Shown here in pieces: positions 15,225 through 23,922 of a stretch of DNA of 33,909 bases (its first letter is position 1; the number at the start of each line of letters is the position of its first letter). Below the pieces are notes generated by a model, which saw nothing but the letters and a program-made list of their open reading frames with translations, was not told the origin of the DNA and ran no database searches. The stretch is from Eubacterium sp. CAG:180. GTDB lineage: Bacteria > Bacillota > Clostridia > Oscillospirales > Acutalibacteraceae. The DNA lies in NCBI GenBank assembly GCA_000432435.1, contig HF993133.1, positions 5,151 to 39,059 of the forward strand. The letters run 5' to 3'. The position numbers and the translations under genes were made by a program.

Positions 15225-16361
15225 ATGGAATGTTATCTTGACAACAGCGCAACCACAAAGCCCTGTAAGGCCGCTGTGGACGCAGAAATTTCCGCACTGA
15301 CCGAGCTTTACGGAAATCCGTCTTCGCTTCATCAAAAAGGCGTTGACGCATATATGCTTCTCGAAAAAAGCCGCGGTACGATTGCCGCAAGCTTAAAAGC
15401 GAGCCCCGATGAAATATATTTCACCCCCTGCGGCACCGTGTCAAACAACACCGCGATATTCGGTGCAGTCGGCGCAAAAAAGCGACTCGGCAAGAAAATA
15501 GTCACTACGGCTTTAGAGCATCCGAGCGTTGAAAAATGTATGGAACGCCTCGAGGAAAGCGGCTTTGAGGTAGTGAGAGTACAGCCGCAAAGCGACGGCA
15601 ATATAAGCTTAAAGGACTTCGAAAACGCCATAGACGAAAATACGATTTTGGTATCTGTAATGGCCGTCAACAACGAAGTCGGCTCTGTGATGCCCACAGA
15701 AAATCTCAAAAAAATCATAAAGAGCAAAAATTCTCCCGCTCTTCTGCACGTTGACGATGTGCAGGGCTATATGAAAATTCCGCTCTGTCCCAAAAGCTGC
15801 GGAATAGACCTTATGAGCGTCAGTGCACACAAGGTTCACGGCCCCAAGGGCGTGGGAGCGCTTTATATAAATAAAAACGTGCGCATAAATCCGTATATTC
15901 TCGGCGGCGGTCAGGAGAACAATATGTGCTCGGGAACTCAGGGTATGCCGGCGATAGCAGGCTTTGCCGCCGCTGTTGAAAACGGCGGAAGCGTCGAAAA
16001 AAATCTTAAGTATACGGCAAAGCTCAATCTCCGTCTGAGAGAACGGATAAAAGAAATTCCCGGAGTACATATAAATTCCCCCGAAAACGCCCTGCCGTAC
16101 ATTATCAATATTTCCATAGACGAAATACCGTCTCAGGTATCGGTAAACTTCTTTTCGATGAACGGCGTATACATTTCGGCAGGCTCAGCTTGCTCCAAGG
16201 GGCACAGGAGCAATGTGCTGCAAAACATGGGGCTTCCGCCCGACAGAATAGATTCCGCCATACGGATAAGCCTTTCAAACGACACCTCGATTGATGAAAT
16301 TGACCGCTGTGTCGATGTCATAAAAATCGCTGTCGAAAAACTCAGAAAACACAAAGGATAA
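15225..16361 (+). CDS. Cysteine desulfurase, NifS/IscS-like (ThiI partner)
   Basis: This 378-residue PLP enzyme takes sulfur from cysteine and passes it on as a persulfide. It has the class V aminotransferase fold: YLDNSATT start, His99 stacking on PLP (ALEHPSV), the HVDDVQ motif near 175, PLP Lys203 in SAHKVHGPKG, and active-site Cys323 in SAGSACSKG. The loop with the catalytic Cys is of the group I IscS/NifS length. AAAGGAG is 9 bases before the ATG. Its position 12 bases before thiI matches the desulfurase-thiI pair of Firmicutes, where a dedicated desulfurase feeds ThiI for 4-thiouridine formation in tRNA. No iscU is nearby, so a role in general Fe-S assembly is less likely. Confidence 0.93.
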   Translation: MECYLDNSATTKPCKAAVDAEISALTELYGNPSSLHQKGVDAYMLLEKSRGTIAASLKASPDEIYFTPCGTVSNNTAIFGAVGAKKRLGKKIVTTALEHPSVEKCMERLEESGFEVVRVQPQSDGNISLKDFENAIDENTILVSVMAVNNEVGSVMPTENLKKIIKSKNSPALLHVDDVQGYMKIPLCPKSCGIDLMSVSAHKVHGPKGVGALYINKNVRINPYILGGGQENNMCSGTQGMPAIAGFAAAVENGGSVEKNLKYTAKLNLRLRERIKEIPGVHINSPENALPYIINISIDEIPSQVSVNFFSMNGVYISAGSACSKGHRSNVLQNMGLPPDRIDSAIRISLSNDTSIDEIDRCVDVIKIAVEKLRKHKG

Positions 16362-16373
16362 AGAAACAGCAAT

Positions 16374-17546
16374 ATGAAAGAAATAATACTTATAAAAAAC
16401 GGAGAGCTTGCGCTTAAGGGCCTTAACCGCTCGTCATTTGAGTCAACGCTCGCAAAAAATATCAAAAGGCGTCTTCAGTCGCTCGGAAAATTCAAGGTAA
16501 TCCGCTCACAGTCAACAATAACCGTAGAGCCTTTTGACGAAAGCTTTGATATGGAAGAGGCAGAGGATCAAATTTCACGCATATTCGGCATTGCAGGCTA
16601 TGAGCGCGCCGCCGCAGTCGAAAAGGATATGGATGTAATCCTCAAAACGACTCCCGTGTATTTAAGCGAGGCTCTTAAAAACGCTTCAACCTTTAAGGTG
16701 GAGGCAAAACGCGCAGACAAGACCTTCCCCTTAAAATCACCGGAAATATGCTGTGATGTCGGCGAGGCGGTTTTAAACGCTTTTCCGCACATCAGAGTCG
16801 ATGTTAAAAATCCCGATTTAACCATAGTAATAGAAATCCGCGAAAACGCGGCTTACATTCACGGCGACCAGAAAAAGGGCGCAGGCGGTATGCCCGTCGG
16901 CACGGGCGGCAAAGCGGCGCTGCTTATCTCGGGAGGAATCGACAGCCCCGTTGCAGGCTGGATGATGGCAAAACGCGGAGTTGTTTTAAACGCCGTACAT
17001 TTCGCCTCTCCCCCGTTCACATCGCCCATGTCCGAAATGAAGGTTCACGACCTTCTCGCTAAAGTAGCAAAGTACAGCGGCACAATCAAGCTTATAACCG
17101 TGCCGTTCACCGAGATACAGGAAAACATACGCGATAAATGTCCCGAGGAGCTTTTCACCCTCATTATGAGACGTTATATGATGCGCATATCAAATATCCT
17201 TGCCGAAAAAGAAGGTTGCGAGGCTATTGTCACGGGAGAGAGCGTAGGTCAGGTGGCAAGCCAAACTCTTACGGCGATGATGTCTACCGACAGCGTTTCG
17301 CGCTTACCGGTGCTTCGCCCGCTTGTAGGTATGGATAAGAACGAAATAGTCGTTATTTCAAGAAAGATAGACACATTTGATATTTCGATAAGACCGTTTG
17401 AGGATTGCTGCACGGTATTTACACCGAAGCATCCGCGTCTTCACCCGAAGCCCGAAGAAATCGAAAAAGCCGAATTATCGCTTGACAGCGACGCGCTTAT
17501 AAGCCGTGCGGTCGAGGGCGTAAAGCAGGAGCTTATCACATTTTAA
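16374..17546 (+). CDS. thiI: tRNA 4-thiouridine synthetase ThiI
   Basis: This 390-residue enzyme adenylates U8 of tRNA and replaces the oxygen with sulfur. It has an N-terminal ferredoxin-like region (about 1-55), a THUMP domain (about 60-165) and a PP-loop ATPase domain with SGGIDSP at 186-192, plus TGESVGQVASQT further on. It ends at normal length for the Firmicutes type, which lacks the C-terminal rhodanese domain of the enterobacterial enzyme and instead receives sulfur directly from the neighbouring desulfurase. The C-terminal DCCTVFTPKHP is typical. It lies 12 bases after the desulfurase gene and 11 before pncC. Confidence 0.95.
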   Translation: MKEIILIKNGELALKGLNRSSFESTLAKNIKRRLQSLGKFKVIRSQSTITVEPFDESFDMEEAEDQISRIFGIAGYERAAAVEKDMDVILKTTPVYLSEALKNASTFKVEAKRADKTFPLKSPEICCDVGEAVLNAFPHIRVDVKNPDLTIVIEIRENAAYIHGDQKKGAGGMPVGTGGKAALLISGGIDSPVAGWMMAKRGVVLNAVHFASPPFTSPMSEMKVHDLLAKVAKYSGTIKLITVPFTEIQENIRDKCPEELFTLIMRRYMMRISNILAEKEGCEAIVTGESVGQVASQTLTAMMSTDSVSRLPVLRPLVGMDKNEIVVISRKIDTFDISIRPFEDCCTVFTPKHPRLHPKPEEIEKAELSLDSDALISRAVEGVKQELITF

Positions 17547-17557
17547 AGGAAAAAATT

Positions 17558-18034
17558 ATGAGTATTGAAAAGCAGACGGTAGAACTTCTCAAAAGTAAAA
17601 AACTTAAGCTTGCCACGGCAGAGAGCTGTACCGGCGGACTCATTTCAAAACGCATTACCGACGTATCCGGCTCCTCCGAGGTATTTGAGGGCGGCGTTGT
17701 CTGTTATTCAAACCGTTTCAAAGAAAATGTACTCGGCGTTTCCCGGGAAACCCTAAAAAAATACGGTGCCGTAAGCCGCGAAACCGCGCGTGAAATGGTA
17801 AAGGGCGTTTTGTCTCTTACAAAGGCCGATATAGCAGTTGCCGTTACGGGTATAGCGGGACCGTCTTCGGACGATACAAATAAGCCCGTGGGCCTTGTTT
17901 ATATAGCCGTTTCCGACGGTAAAAGCACAATAGTTAAAAAGCTTCTAAACAATTTTACCGGCGACGTCAGGGAGCAAAACCGCAACATCAGCGCGGATAC
18001 CGCTCTCGAAATGATTATGGAGGCAATACGATGA
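17558..18034 (+). CDS. pncC: Nicotinamide-nucleotide amidohydrolase (CinA C-terminal family)
   Basis: This 158-residue stand-alone CinA-C protein deamidates nicotinamide mononucleotide to nicotinate mononucleotide, recycling NAD breakdown products. It has the family motifs: LATAESCTGGLISKRIT (residues about 18-34, holding the active-site Ser), the GGVVCYSN segment, YGAVSRETAREM, AVAVTGIAGPSS and VGLVYIAVSD. The length is normal. Its stop overlaps the next start by 4 bases (ATGA), so translation of pncC and the first sortase is coupled. The large fusion protein three genes downstream carries a degenerate copy of the same domain, which makes this placement notable. Confidence 0.93.
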   Translation: MSIEKQTVELLKSKKLKLATAESCTGGLISKRITDVSGSSEVFEGGVVCYSNRFKENVLGVSRETLKKYGAVSRETAREMVKGVLSLTKADIAVAVTGIAGPSSDDTNKPVGLVYIAVSDGKSTIVKKLLNNFTGDVREQNRNISADTALEMIMEAIR

Positions 18035-19044
18035 ACGACGATAATGTCATCACCGAAAACACCGTTCCGCAGAAAAAAGGCGGCAAAAAGAAACAAAAAA
18101 AGAAGCCGATGGGCAAGGGCAGCAAATTTATACTCTTTATATCAATAATTGTTTTGATAGTCTCAGGAACATTCTGTGTGAAATACGGCGTTGATATAAT
18201 AAAGAGCAAAAAAGAGGCGGCGGAAATAGCAAGCCTTGCAAATCCGCAGTTTGACGTGCCCGAGTACGATTACGGAGACACGGTTTTTCCGGACGGCATT
18301 CAGGAAAAATACAAAAAGGCGTATTCCGTAAATCCAGACCTTGTCGGCTGGATAAAAATTCCCGGTACAACTGTAAATCATCCCGTTGTGCACGGCTCCG
18401 ACAACAATTACTATTTAAGGCGCAGCTTCTACGGCAGCTACGAGCGTCGCGGAACTCCGTTTGTCGATTACCGCAACACGATAACCGACGGCGAATTTGA
18501 CACAAACACCATTATTTACGGTCACAATTACCTCGATTCCACCATGTTCTCGGACGTTGAAAAATACAAGGACATCGAATTTTGGAAAGAAAATCCCGTA
18601 ATTGAGTTTAACACTATCTATCACGATTACAAATGGAAAGTCATAGCGGTCTTTTTGACAAACGCGGACGAAAAGGACGACAACGGCTATGTTTTCAATT
18701 ACATATACCCGTTTATGAGCGGCGAAAACTACGCGGAGTACTTTGACGAGATTGCGTCACGCTCGCTCTATTCGACGGGAATAGACGTAAATACCGACGA
18801 CAAAATACTCACCCTCTCGACCTGCACGCGCGATATGGATATTTCAACGCGCCGCGGCGAGACAAACGCCCGTTGCGTACTGGTTGCAAGGCTCATACGA
18901 GACGGTGAAAGCGAAGAGGTTGACACCTCGCTTGCGACGGTAAACGAAAATCCGCGCTATCCGCAGATATGGTATGACAAATATAAAAAAGCAAATCCAT
19001 ATAAAAACGCCGAAAGATGGTATCCGAAAGGAGTGAGAGCTTAA
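18031..19044 (+). CDS. srtB: Class B sortase with C-terminal extension
   Basis: This 337-residue membrane transpeptidase should cleave sorting signals of secreted proteins and join them to cell-wall peptides or pilin. A very basic cytoplasmic tail (about 10-32) precedes one membrane helix (about 32-52). The sortase domain (about 95-290) has LVGWIKIPGT, catalytic His165 in YGHNYLDSTMF, catalytic Cys265 in TLSTCTRD and Arg281. After the catalytic Arg there is a tail of about 45 residues (from RDGESE to the end) that the next gene also has, with a shared ATVNENPRYPQ(I/V)WYDK core. The tail is longer than in typical SrtB. The ATG overlaps the pncC stop. No substrate with an NPQTN-type signal is visible next to it. 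Confidence 0.92.
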   Translation: MNDDNVITENTVPQKKGGKKKQKKKPMGKGSKFILFISIIVLIVSGTFCVKYGVDIIKSKKEAAEIASLANPQFDVPEYDYGDTVFPDGIQEKYKKAYSVNPDLVGWIKIPGTTVNHPVVHGSDNNYYLRRSFYGSYERRGTPFVDYRNTITDGEFDTNTIIYGHNYLDSTMFSDVEKYKDIEFWKENPVIEFNTIYHDYKWKVIAVFLTNADEKDDNGYVFNYIYPFMSGENYAEYFDEIASRSLYSTGIDVNTDDKILTLSTCTRDMDISTRRGETNARCVLVARLIRDGESEEVDTSLATVNENPRYPQIWYDKYKKANPYKNAERWYPKGVRA

Positions 19045-20601
19045 ATGAGCAAAAGCAAGGACAAGAAAAACAACGACAACGAGCTTTTATCATTTGAAGA
19101 GCTTAAAAATAAGGTAAACCACGAAACCGCAAAGGACGAAAAACCCGACAGCGAGATAAACGATTTACTCTCTGCCCTCGGTGACGAGCCGAAGGATAAG
19201 TCACAGCCTGAGCCGAATAACGCTCAGCCGGCCGAAACAGAGCAGTCTCGCACCGAAAAAGCGGAGCCGCAAAACTTAAATGCGAAGACGACGGACGAAA
19301 GCGAAAAGAAAAACGAGGTTATCGATAAAAACACCGACAGAATCTACAATGATATTTTGTCTGCCATAAACGACAACTCTCAAAATGAAACCGAGCAGAC
19401 GTCGAGAAGAAACAAATATTCCGGCGACGATAACCACTTCATCGATATTACAAATCAATATCAGAAGCCTCGCGAGGAGGAAAAAGCTCCCGCAGAAAAC
19501 ATCGCAATAGTTCGCCCCTCCAAGGATAAAAAGCCGGAAGAAAAGCCGGAAGAAAAGCCCGAGGATGAGCAGAAGGAAGAAAAACCGGAAGAAGATGAGA
19601 AACCCGTCAAGACCTTCGGTGAGATGTTCAAGAGCGGTCTTGCGGCGTTCTTCCCGAATAAGCATGACAAGGTTTCCGAGATAATCAGAAAGGTAATAAT
19701 GGACATCTCTGTTTTCACGCTTATCGGCTGCGCTGTTTGGTTCGGCGTGCTGATGGGTCAGAAAAACAGCGCCAACAAGCAAAACGCTAACATTAAAGGT
19801 CAGGTTATCGACGCCGATTCAAACCTTACCGACGAAGAGGCGTGGGCGGAATTTTTTGCCAAATATCCAAACGTCACTCTGCCTCAGGGTATGATGCCGA
19901 AATACGCTTATCTCTATGCCATAAACAACGACCTTGTCGGTTGGATTCGCGTTCCGAATACGGCAATTGACGTCCAGGTTGTGCAGGCCGAGGATAACGA
20001 CGAATACCTAAAGCAGGATTTCTACGGCAATTACAGCCGTTACGGCTGCCCGTTCCTCGATTTCCGCTGTGACCCGAAATATCTCAGCCAGAACACTGTA
20101 ATTTACGGTCATCACATGAGCGACGGCCTTGTTTTTGCCGAGCTTGACAAATACAAGAAGCCCGACGGCTTTAAGGAGTCGCCGATTATAGAATACGACA
20201 CTCTGTTTAAGACCTATAAATTTAAAATCTATGCCGCCTTTATAGCAGGCAGCGCGCCCGAGCAGGATAACGGCTACCTCTTTTACTACAACACGCCCAA
20301 ATTCCCGACAAAGGAAAACTTTGACGCATTTATAGCGGCAATAGACGAGAGAAAGCTTTATTCGACAGGCGTCAGCGTAGACTATACGGATAAGCTTATT
20401 ACACTATCCACCTGCAGCTACGAATTTTCAAACGCAAGACTTGTTGTTGTCGGCAGACTTCTGCGCGACGGCGAAAGCGAAAATGTAGACACTTCGCTCG
20501 TCACGGTCAACGAAAATCCGCGCTATCCGCAGGTATGGTATGATAAAAAAGGTCAAAAGAACCCCTTTGCTTCGGCGGAAAAATGGCAGCCCGCCGAATA
20601 A
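19045..20601 (+). CDS. srtB: Class B sortase with long acidic cytoplasmic region
   Basis: This 518-residue paralogue of the preceding sortase starts directly after its stop codon (TAAATG), with AAAGGAG at 11-15 bases upstream. About 215 N-terminal residues are highly charged and mostly disordered-looking, including a K-P-E-E tandem repeat near 163-186. They precede a membrane helix (about 219-238) and must be cytoplasmic. The sortase domain (about 275-475) has LVGWIRVPNTAID, His356 in YGHHMSDGLVF, Cys457 in TLSTCSYE and Arg465. It ends with the same C-terminal tail as the first sortase. The tandem pair probably arose by duplication. The long cytoplasmic part is unusual for sortases and may bind a cytoplasmic partner. 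Whether both sortases use the same substrates is unknown. Confidence 0.9.
   Translation: MSKSKDKKNNDNELLSFEELKNKVNHETAKDEKPDSEINDLLSALGDEPKDKSQPEPNNAQPAETEQSRTEKAEPQNLNAKTTDESEKKNEVIDKNTDRIYNDILSAINDNSQNETEQTSRRNKYSGDDNHFIDITNQYQKPREEEKAPAENIAIVRPSKDKKPEEKPEEKPEDEQKEEKPEEDEKPVKTFGEMFKSGLAAFFPNKHDKVSEIIRKVIMDISVFTLIGCAVWFGVLMGQKNSANKQNANIKGQVIDADSNLTDEEAWAEFFAKYPNVTLPQGMMPKYAYLYAINNDLVGWIRVPNTAIDVQVVQAEDNDEYLKQDFYGNYSRYGCPFLDFRCDPKYLSQNTVIYGHHMSDGLVFAELDKYKKPDGFKESPIIEYDTLFKTYKFKIYAAFIAGSAPEQDNGYLFYYNTPKFPTKENFDAFIAAIDERKLYSTGVSVDYTDKLITLSTCSYEFSNARLVVVGRLLRDGESENVDTSLVTVNENPRYPQVWYDKKGQKNPFASAEKWQPAE
19531..19566 (+). repeat. 12-bp tandem repeat encoding K-P-E-E units
   Basis: AAGCCGGAAGAA occurs twice in a row (19531-19542, 19543-19554), followed by a third, diverged copy (19555-19566). 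It encodes the Lys-Pro-Glu-rich part of the second sortase and could vary in copy number between strains. Confidence 0.7.
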
Positions 20602-20643
20602 TCGGTTTTTAATACACATTTATAAACAAGGATGGACAAGGAT

Positions 20644-22821
20644 ATGAATTTGAAATTGTTTTCACTTATTTCGAGTGACGACATTCCGGCTACTAAGCTT
20701 CAAATCAAAATTTCCGGCAGTCTTAACGCCTTTACCGACGATGACGTGTCCTTCAAGAGATTTTCTTCTCTCAAGGAGATGTTCCCGTCGCTCGGCAAAG
20801 CTCTCGCGGACTCCGAGCTTATAGTTATTGCCGTTGACCCGAAGATATATGTCAGAACAAAGACGCTACTTACAAAGGCACTCTCTCTTGACATTGAGGA
20901 AAATCCGACGGTCAAAAAAGCACTCGGACGCGCCGCGGAAATTCCCGAGTCGCAAAAGCTGCTTCAATCGCAGATGCCGAAGGGTGCCGTCCCGTTTTTA
21001 ACCCGCGACGGAGTAAATTCCGGCTTTGTCATTTCTAAGGGACATCAACAGATAATGTATCTGCCTCTTGACGATGTACGCCTTGACACGGTGCTTCGCA
21101 ACGGCGTTATTCCGTATCTCACGAGCGGCGAGACCATAGCTGTCCGCGAAGAGGCTTACGCCCCGAAAAACGCAACGGTAAAGCCGTCTGTTCCGCCAAA
21201 AAGGCAAGAGGCGCCGGCTCCCGAAAAAGCCGCGCAGACGCCTCCCGCGCTTCCCGAGAGTGTAGGGGAAGTCACTTCCAAAACCGTAAATATTCTTCGC
21301 GAGAGCGGTAGCCGTGTTGCGGTGAACGGCAATCAAAATTCCGAATATGTAAAATCCTTCGGCTCTGTTTCACCCGACTTTTTCGAGTTCTTCACATTTA
21401 CACCGCATGTCGAGGACAAGGGCGACTTCAATGTCACCGATTACACCGCACAGATGGCAAAATCGGCAAAGGAGCTTGCCTCTGCGGATTTCGGCGCGTG
21501 CATTTCGGATATTTGCAATACGGACGGCTGTTCGTACATATGCATTGCCGTCGCAGGCGAGAGCTCCGCAATAGTCAGAAAGCTCTACCGCGAGCCCGAT
21601 GAAAAGGATGAAAGCTTCATAAGAGACGCCGCAGAGGAGCTTATAGAGCTTATCGGCGAAAAGGCCTCCGGGGAAAGCTCCGTCGGCATAGAGATTTCCG
21701 GCGAAGCCGCAGCAGAGCCCAAAGCCGAAAAAACTCCCGGCAAAGGGAAAAAAGTCCTTGTTTCAATACTTGTAATAATTCTCGCTCTTGCCGTTGCGGC
21801 AGGCACATTTTTCCTTGTGAAATATCAAAGAGACAAAAAAGCCGCCGAGGCACTCGCAAACACTGCGCCCGAAACGACTTCCGAGGAAACGACCGTTCCC
21901 CCGGAAATATCAAAGGATACAGTTCCGCTCTCTGTTTTTATGCGCAATGAAGCGGTTAACGGAATTGACAAGGACGACCTTGCGAGAGCGGCCGAGGACA
22001 CCGCAAACGCCGCTTCTCAGGGTGACAATGCGGCAAACGCAAACGTAGTGCCCGAATACATTGTGCTCAACGGCGTAAAAACGGAGGCAAAAAAGGCACT
22101 CGCAAAAATTGTGGCCGCGGATGTGGACGACAGCTACAATTCCGAAGCCATAAAAGCCGATGCAGTTGCCGTTTATACATATTTGAAATACCGCAACACA
22201 AACTTTAACGTGAGCGGTCTTAATGCCGCAGAAACGGTGAGCGACAACATACTGAATGCCGTTTCGGAGGTATTCGGCGAATATGTCGTATATAACGGTC
22301 AACCGGCATTCACTCCCACATTTAAGCTGTCGGCAGGTAAAACCACCTCGGCAGACGTTGTTTTCGGTAATTCCTTCCCCTACCTTAAAACGGTAGACAG
22401 CGCATCCGATAAAAACGCAGACGGCTACAAAACGGAGATTACTCTGACATCCGGTGAATTAAAGGAGCTTGCAAATAAATTTGACAGCTCGATAAATCTC
22501 TCCGGCTCCGCCAAGGACTGGGTAAAAGTTACAAAGCACGACGGCGCCATAAGCACGGGAGTAGGATACGTCGAAACCGTAAACGTAGGCGGTAAGGAAA
22601 TAAGCGGATATAAATTCGCCTGTGAACTTCTCGAAAACAAGATTCCGTCATACTGCTTTGCAGTATCCTACACCTCTTCCGGCGACACCTTTAAGATAAC
22701 CTCATACGGCAACGGTTTCGGTGTCGGTATGAGCCTTTCCGGTGCAAACAAAATGGCGGCCGACGGCTCGACCTACGCGCAGATACTCGCAAAATACTAT
22801 CCCGGAACAAATCTTTCATAA
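20644..22821 (+). CDS. CinA-like pseudoenzyme fused through a membrane helix to a SpoIID/LytB-like domain
   Basis: This 725-residue protein has four parts. Residues about 1-165 resemble the MoCF-type domain of CinA: LADSELIVIAV, then MPKGAVPFL, SGFVIS, IMYLPLDDVR and VIPYL fall where CinA has its ALVPEGA, PGFAL, ILLPGPP and VLPYL elements. Residues about 211-341 resemble CinA-C: TVNILRESGSRVA, YTAQMAKSAKELASADF and YICIAVAGESSAIVRKL line up with the intact pncC three genes upstream, but the AESCTGG active-site motif is gone. A membrane helix follows (about 370-392), then a SpoIID-like domain (about 470-725) with SEAIKADAVAVYTY and GFGVGMS...GANKMA, where the family has GHGVGMS. I favour the ATG at 20644 (GGATGG 8 bases before); an ATG at 20632 is poorly placed. 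It is co-directional with pncC and the sortases. Function is unknown; a membrane-spanning sensor or scaffold is an inference. Confidence 0.8.
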   Translation: MNLKLFSLISSDDIPATKLQIKISGSLNAFTDDDVSFKRFSSLKEMFPSLGKALADSELIVIAVDPKIYVRTKTLLTKALSLDIEENPTVKKALGRAAEIPESQKLLQSQMPKGAVPFLTRDGVNSGFVISKGHQQIMYLPLDDVRLDTVLRNGVIPYLTSGETIAVREEAYAPKNATVKPSVPPKRQEAPAPEKAAQTPPALPESVGEVTSKTVNILRESGSRVAVNGNQNSEYVKSFGSVSPDFFEFFTFTPHVEDKGDFNVTDYTAQMAKSAKELASADFGACISDICNTDGCSYICIAVAGESSAIVRKLYREPDEKDESFIRDAAEELIELIGEKASGESSVGIEISGEAAAEPKAEKTPGKGKKVLVSILVIILALAVAAGTFFLVKYQRDKKAAEALANTAPETTSEETTVPPEISKDTVPLSVFMRNEAVNGIDKDDLARAAEDTANAASQGDNAANANVVPEYIVLNGVKTEAKKALAKIVAADVDDSYNSEAIKADAVAVYTYLKYRNTNFNVSGLNAAETVSDNILNAVSEVFGEYVVYNGQPAFTPTFKLSAGKTTSADVVFGNSFPYLKTVDSASDKNADGYKTEITLTSGELKELANKFDSSINLSGSAKDWVKVTKHDGAISTGVGYVETVNVGGKEISGYKFACELLENKIPSYCFAVSYTSSGDTFKITSYGNGFGVGMSLSGANKMAADGSTYAQILAKYYPGTNLS

Positions 22822-22872
22822 CACTTTTTAATCCGTCATATTTTGTATATATTATCAAGGGGGACATTTTAA

Positions 22873-23892
22873 ATGGCAATATTAGTAACCGGCGGTGCCG
22901 GATTTATAGGCACCCATACCTGCATAGAGCTTATTAACGCAGGATATGAACCGATAGTGGTTGATAACTACTACAACGCAAGCCCCAAGGCACTCGAGCG
23001 CGTTGAGGAAATAGTCGGAAAAAAGGTTAAGTTTTATGAGTGCGACGTTCGCGACAAAAAGAAGCTTGACTCCGTATTTAAGGAAAATAAAATAGACGCC
23101 GTCATACATTTTGCAGGCCTCAAGGCGGTAGGCGAATCCTGCCACAAGCCGCTTGAGTACTACGATAACAACATCGGCGGAACTCTTGCGCTCTGCGAGG
23201 TTATGAGAGACAACGGCTGCAAAAAGATTGTATTTTCCTCCTCCGCTACCGTCTACGGTATGAACAATGTTTCGCCGCTCACGGAGGATATGAAAACCGG
23301 CGGTACAACCAATCCATACGGTACCACAAAGTATATGATAGAGATAATCCTCGAGGATCTCTATAAAGCAGACAACAGCTGGGATGTTACGCTGCTTCGC
23401 TACTTTAACCCGATAGGTGCTCACAAGAGCGGCCTCATAGGTGAAAACCCCAACGGAATCCCGAACAATCTTATGCCGTATATAACACAGGTTGCAATAG
23501 GCAAGCTTGACTGCCTCTCGATTTACGGCAACGACTACCCCACCCGCGACGGAACGGGTGTTCGCGATTACATCCACGTGGTTGACCTGGCTCTCGGTCA
23601 CGTAAAAGCCGTAGAGCAGCTGAAATCCTCAAACGGCGGCGTAAGAATTTATAATCTCGGCACAGGCAAGGGTTACAGCGTTTTAGATATAGTTAAAGCA
23701 TTTGAAAAAGCCACAGGCGTTAAAATCAATTATAAAATCGCTCCTCGCCGTGACGGTGATATAGCTACCTGCTACTCAGACCCGTCAAAGGCTAAAAAAG
23801 AGCTCGGTTGGGAGGCAAAACGCGACCTCGAGGAAATGTGCGAGGATTCATGGCGTTGGCAAAAAAACAATCCGAACGGTTTTGACGACTGA
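22873..23892 (+). CDS. galE: UDP-glucose 4-epimerase
   Basis: This 339-residue short-chain dehydrogenase-type enzyme interconverts UDP-glucose and UDP-galactose using bound NAD. It has the glycine motif VTGGAGFIG (residues 5-13), VIHFAGLKAVGES, the catalytic Ser-Tyr-Lys set (Ser124 in SSSATVYG, Tyr149 and Lys153 in NPYGTTKY), and YFNPIGAHKSGLIGE, all typical of GalE. The length is normal. AAGGGGG lies about 9 bases before the ATG. It is 51 bases after the fusion protein and 30 before lemA; UDP-galactose made here could feed surface polysaccharide, while a galM copy at 5830 serves free sugar. Confidence 0.95.
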   Translation: MAILVTGGAGFIGTHTCIELINAGYEPIVVDNYYNASPKALERVEEIVGKKVKFYECDVRDKKKLDSVFKENKIDAVIHFAGLKAVGESCHKPLEYYDNNIGGTLALCEVMRDNGCKKIVFSSSATVYGMNNVSPLTEDMKTGGTTNPYGTTKYMIEIILEDLYKADNSWDVTLLRYFNPIGAHKSGLIGENPNGIPNNLMPYITQVAIGKLDCLSIYGNDYPTRDGTGVRDYIHVVDLALGHVKAVEQLKSSNGGVRIYNLGTGKGYSVLDIVKAFEKATGVKINYKIAPRRDGDIATCYSDPSKAKKELGWEAKRDLEEMCEDSWRWQKNNPNGFDD

Positions 23893-23922
23893 TATTTCTC
23901 CCCCGAAAAAGGAGGTAACACC

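Noticed and set aside
19531..19608. CRISPR-like or satellite repeat
   Set aside because: The repeats are short, in frame, and encode Lys-Pro-Glu units inside a real gene; there are no spacers.
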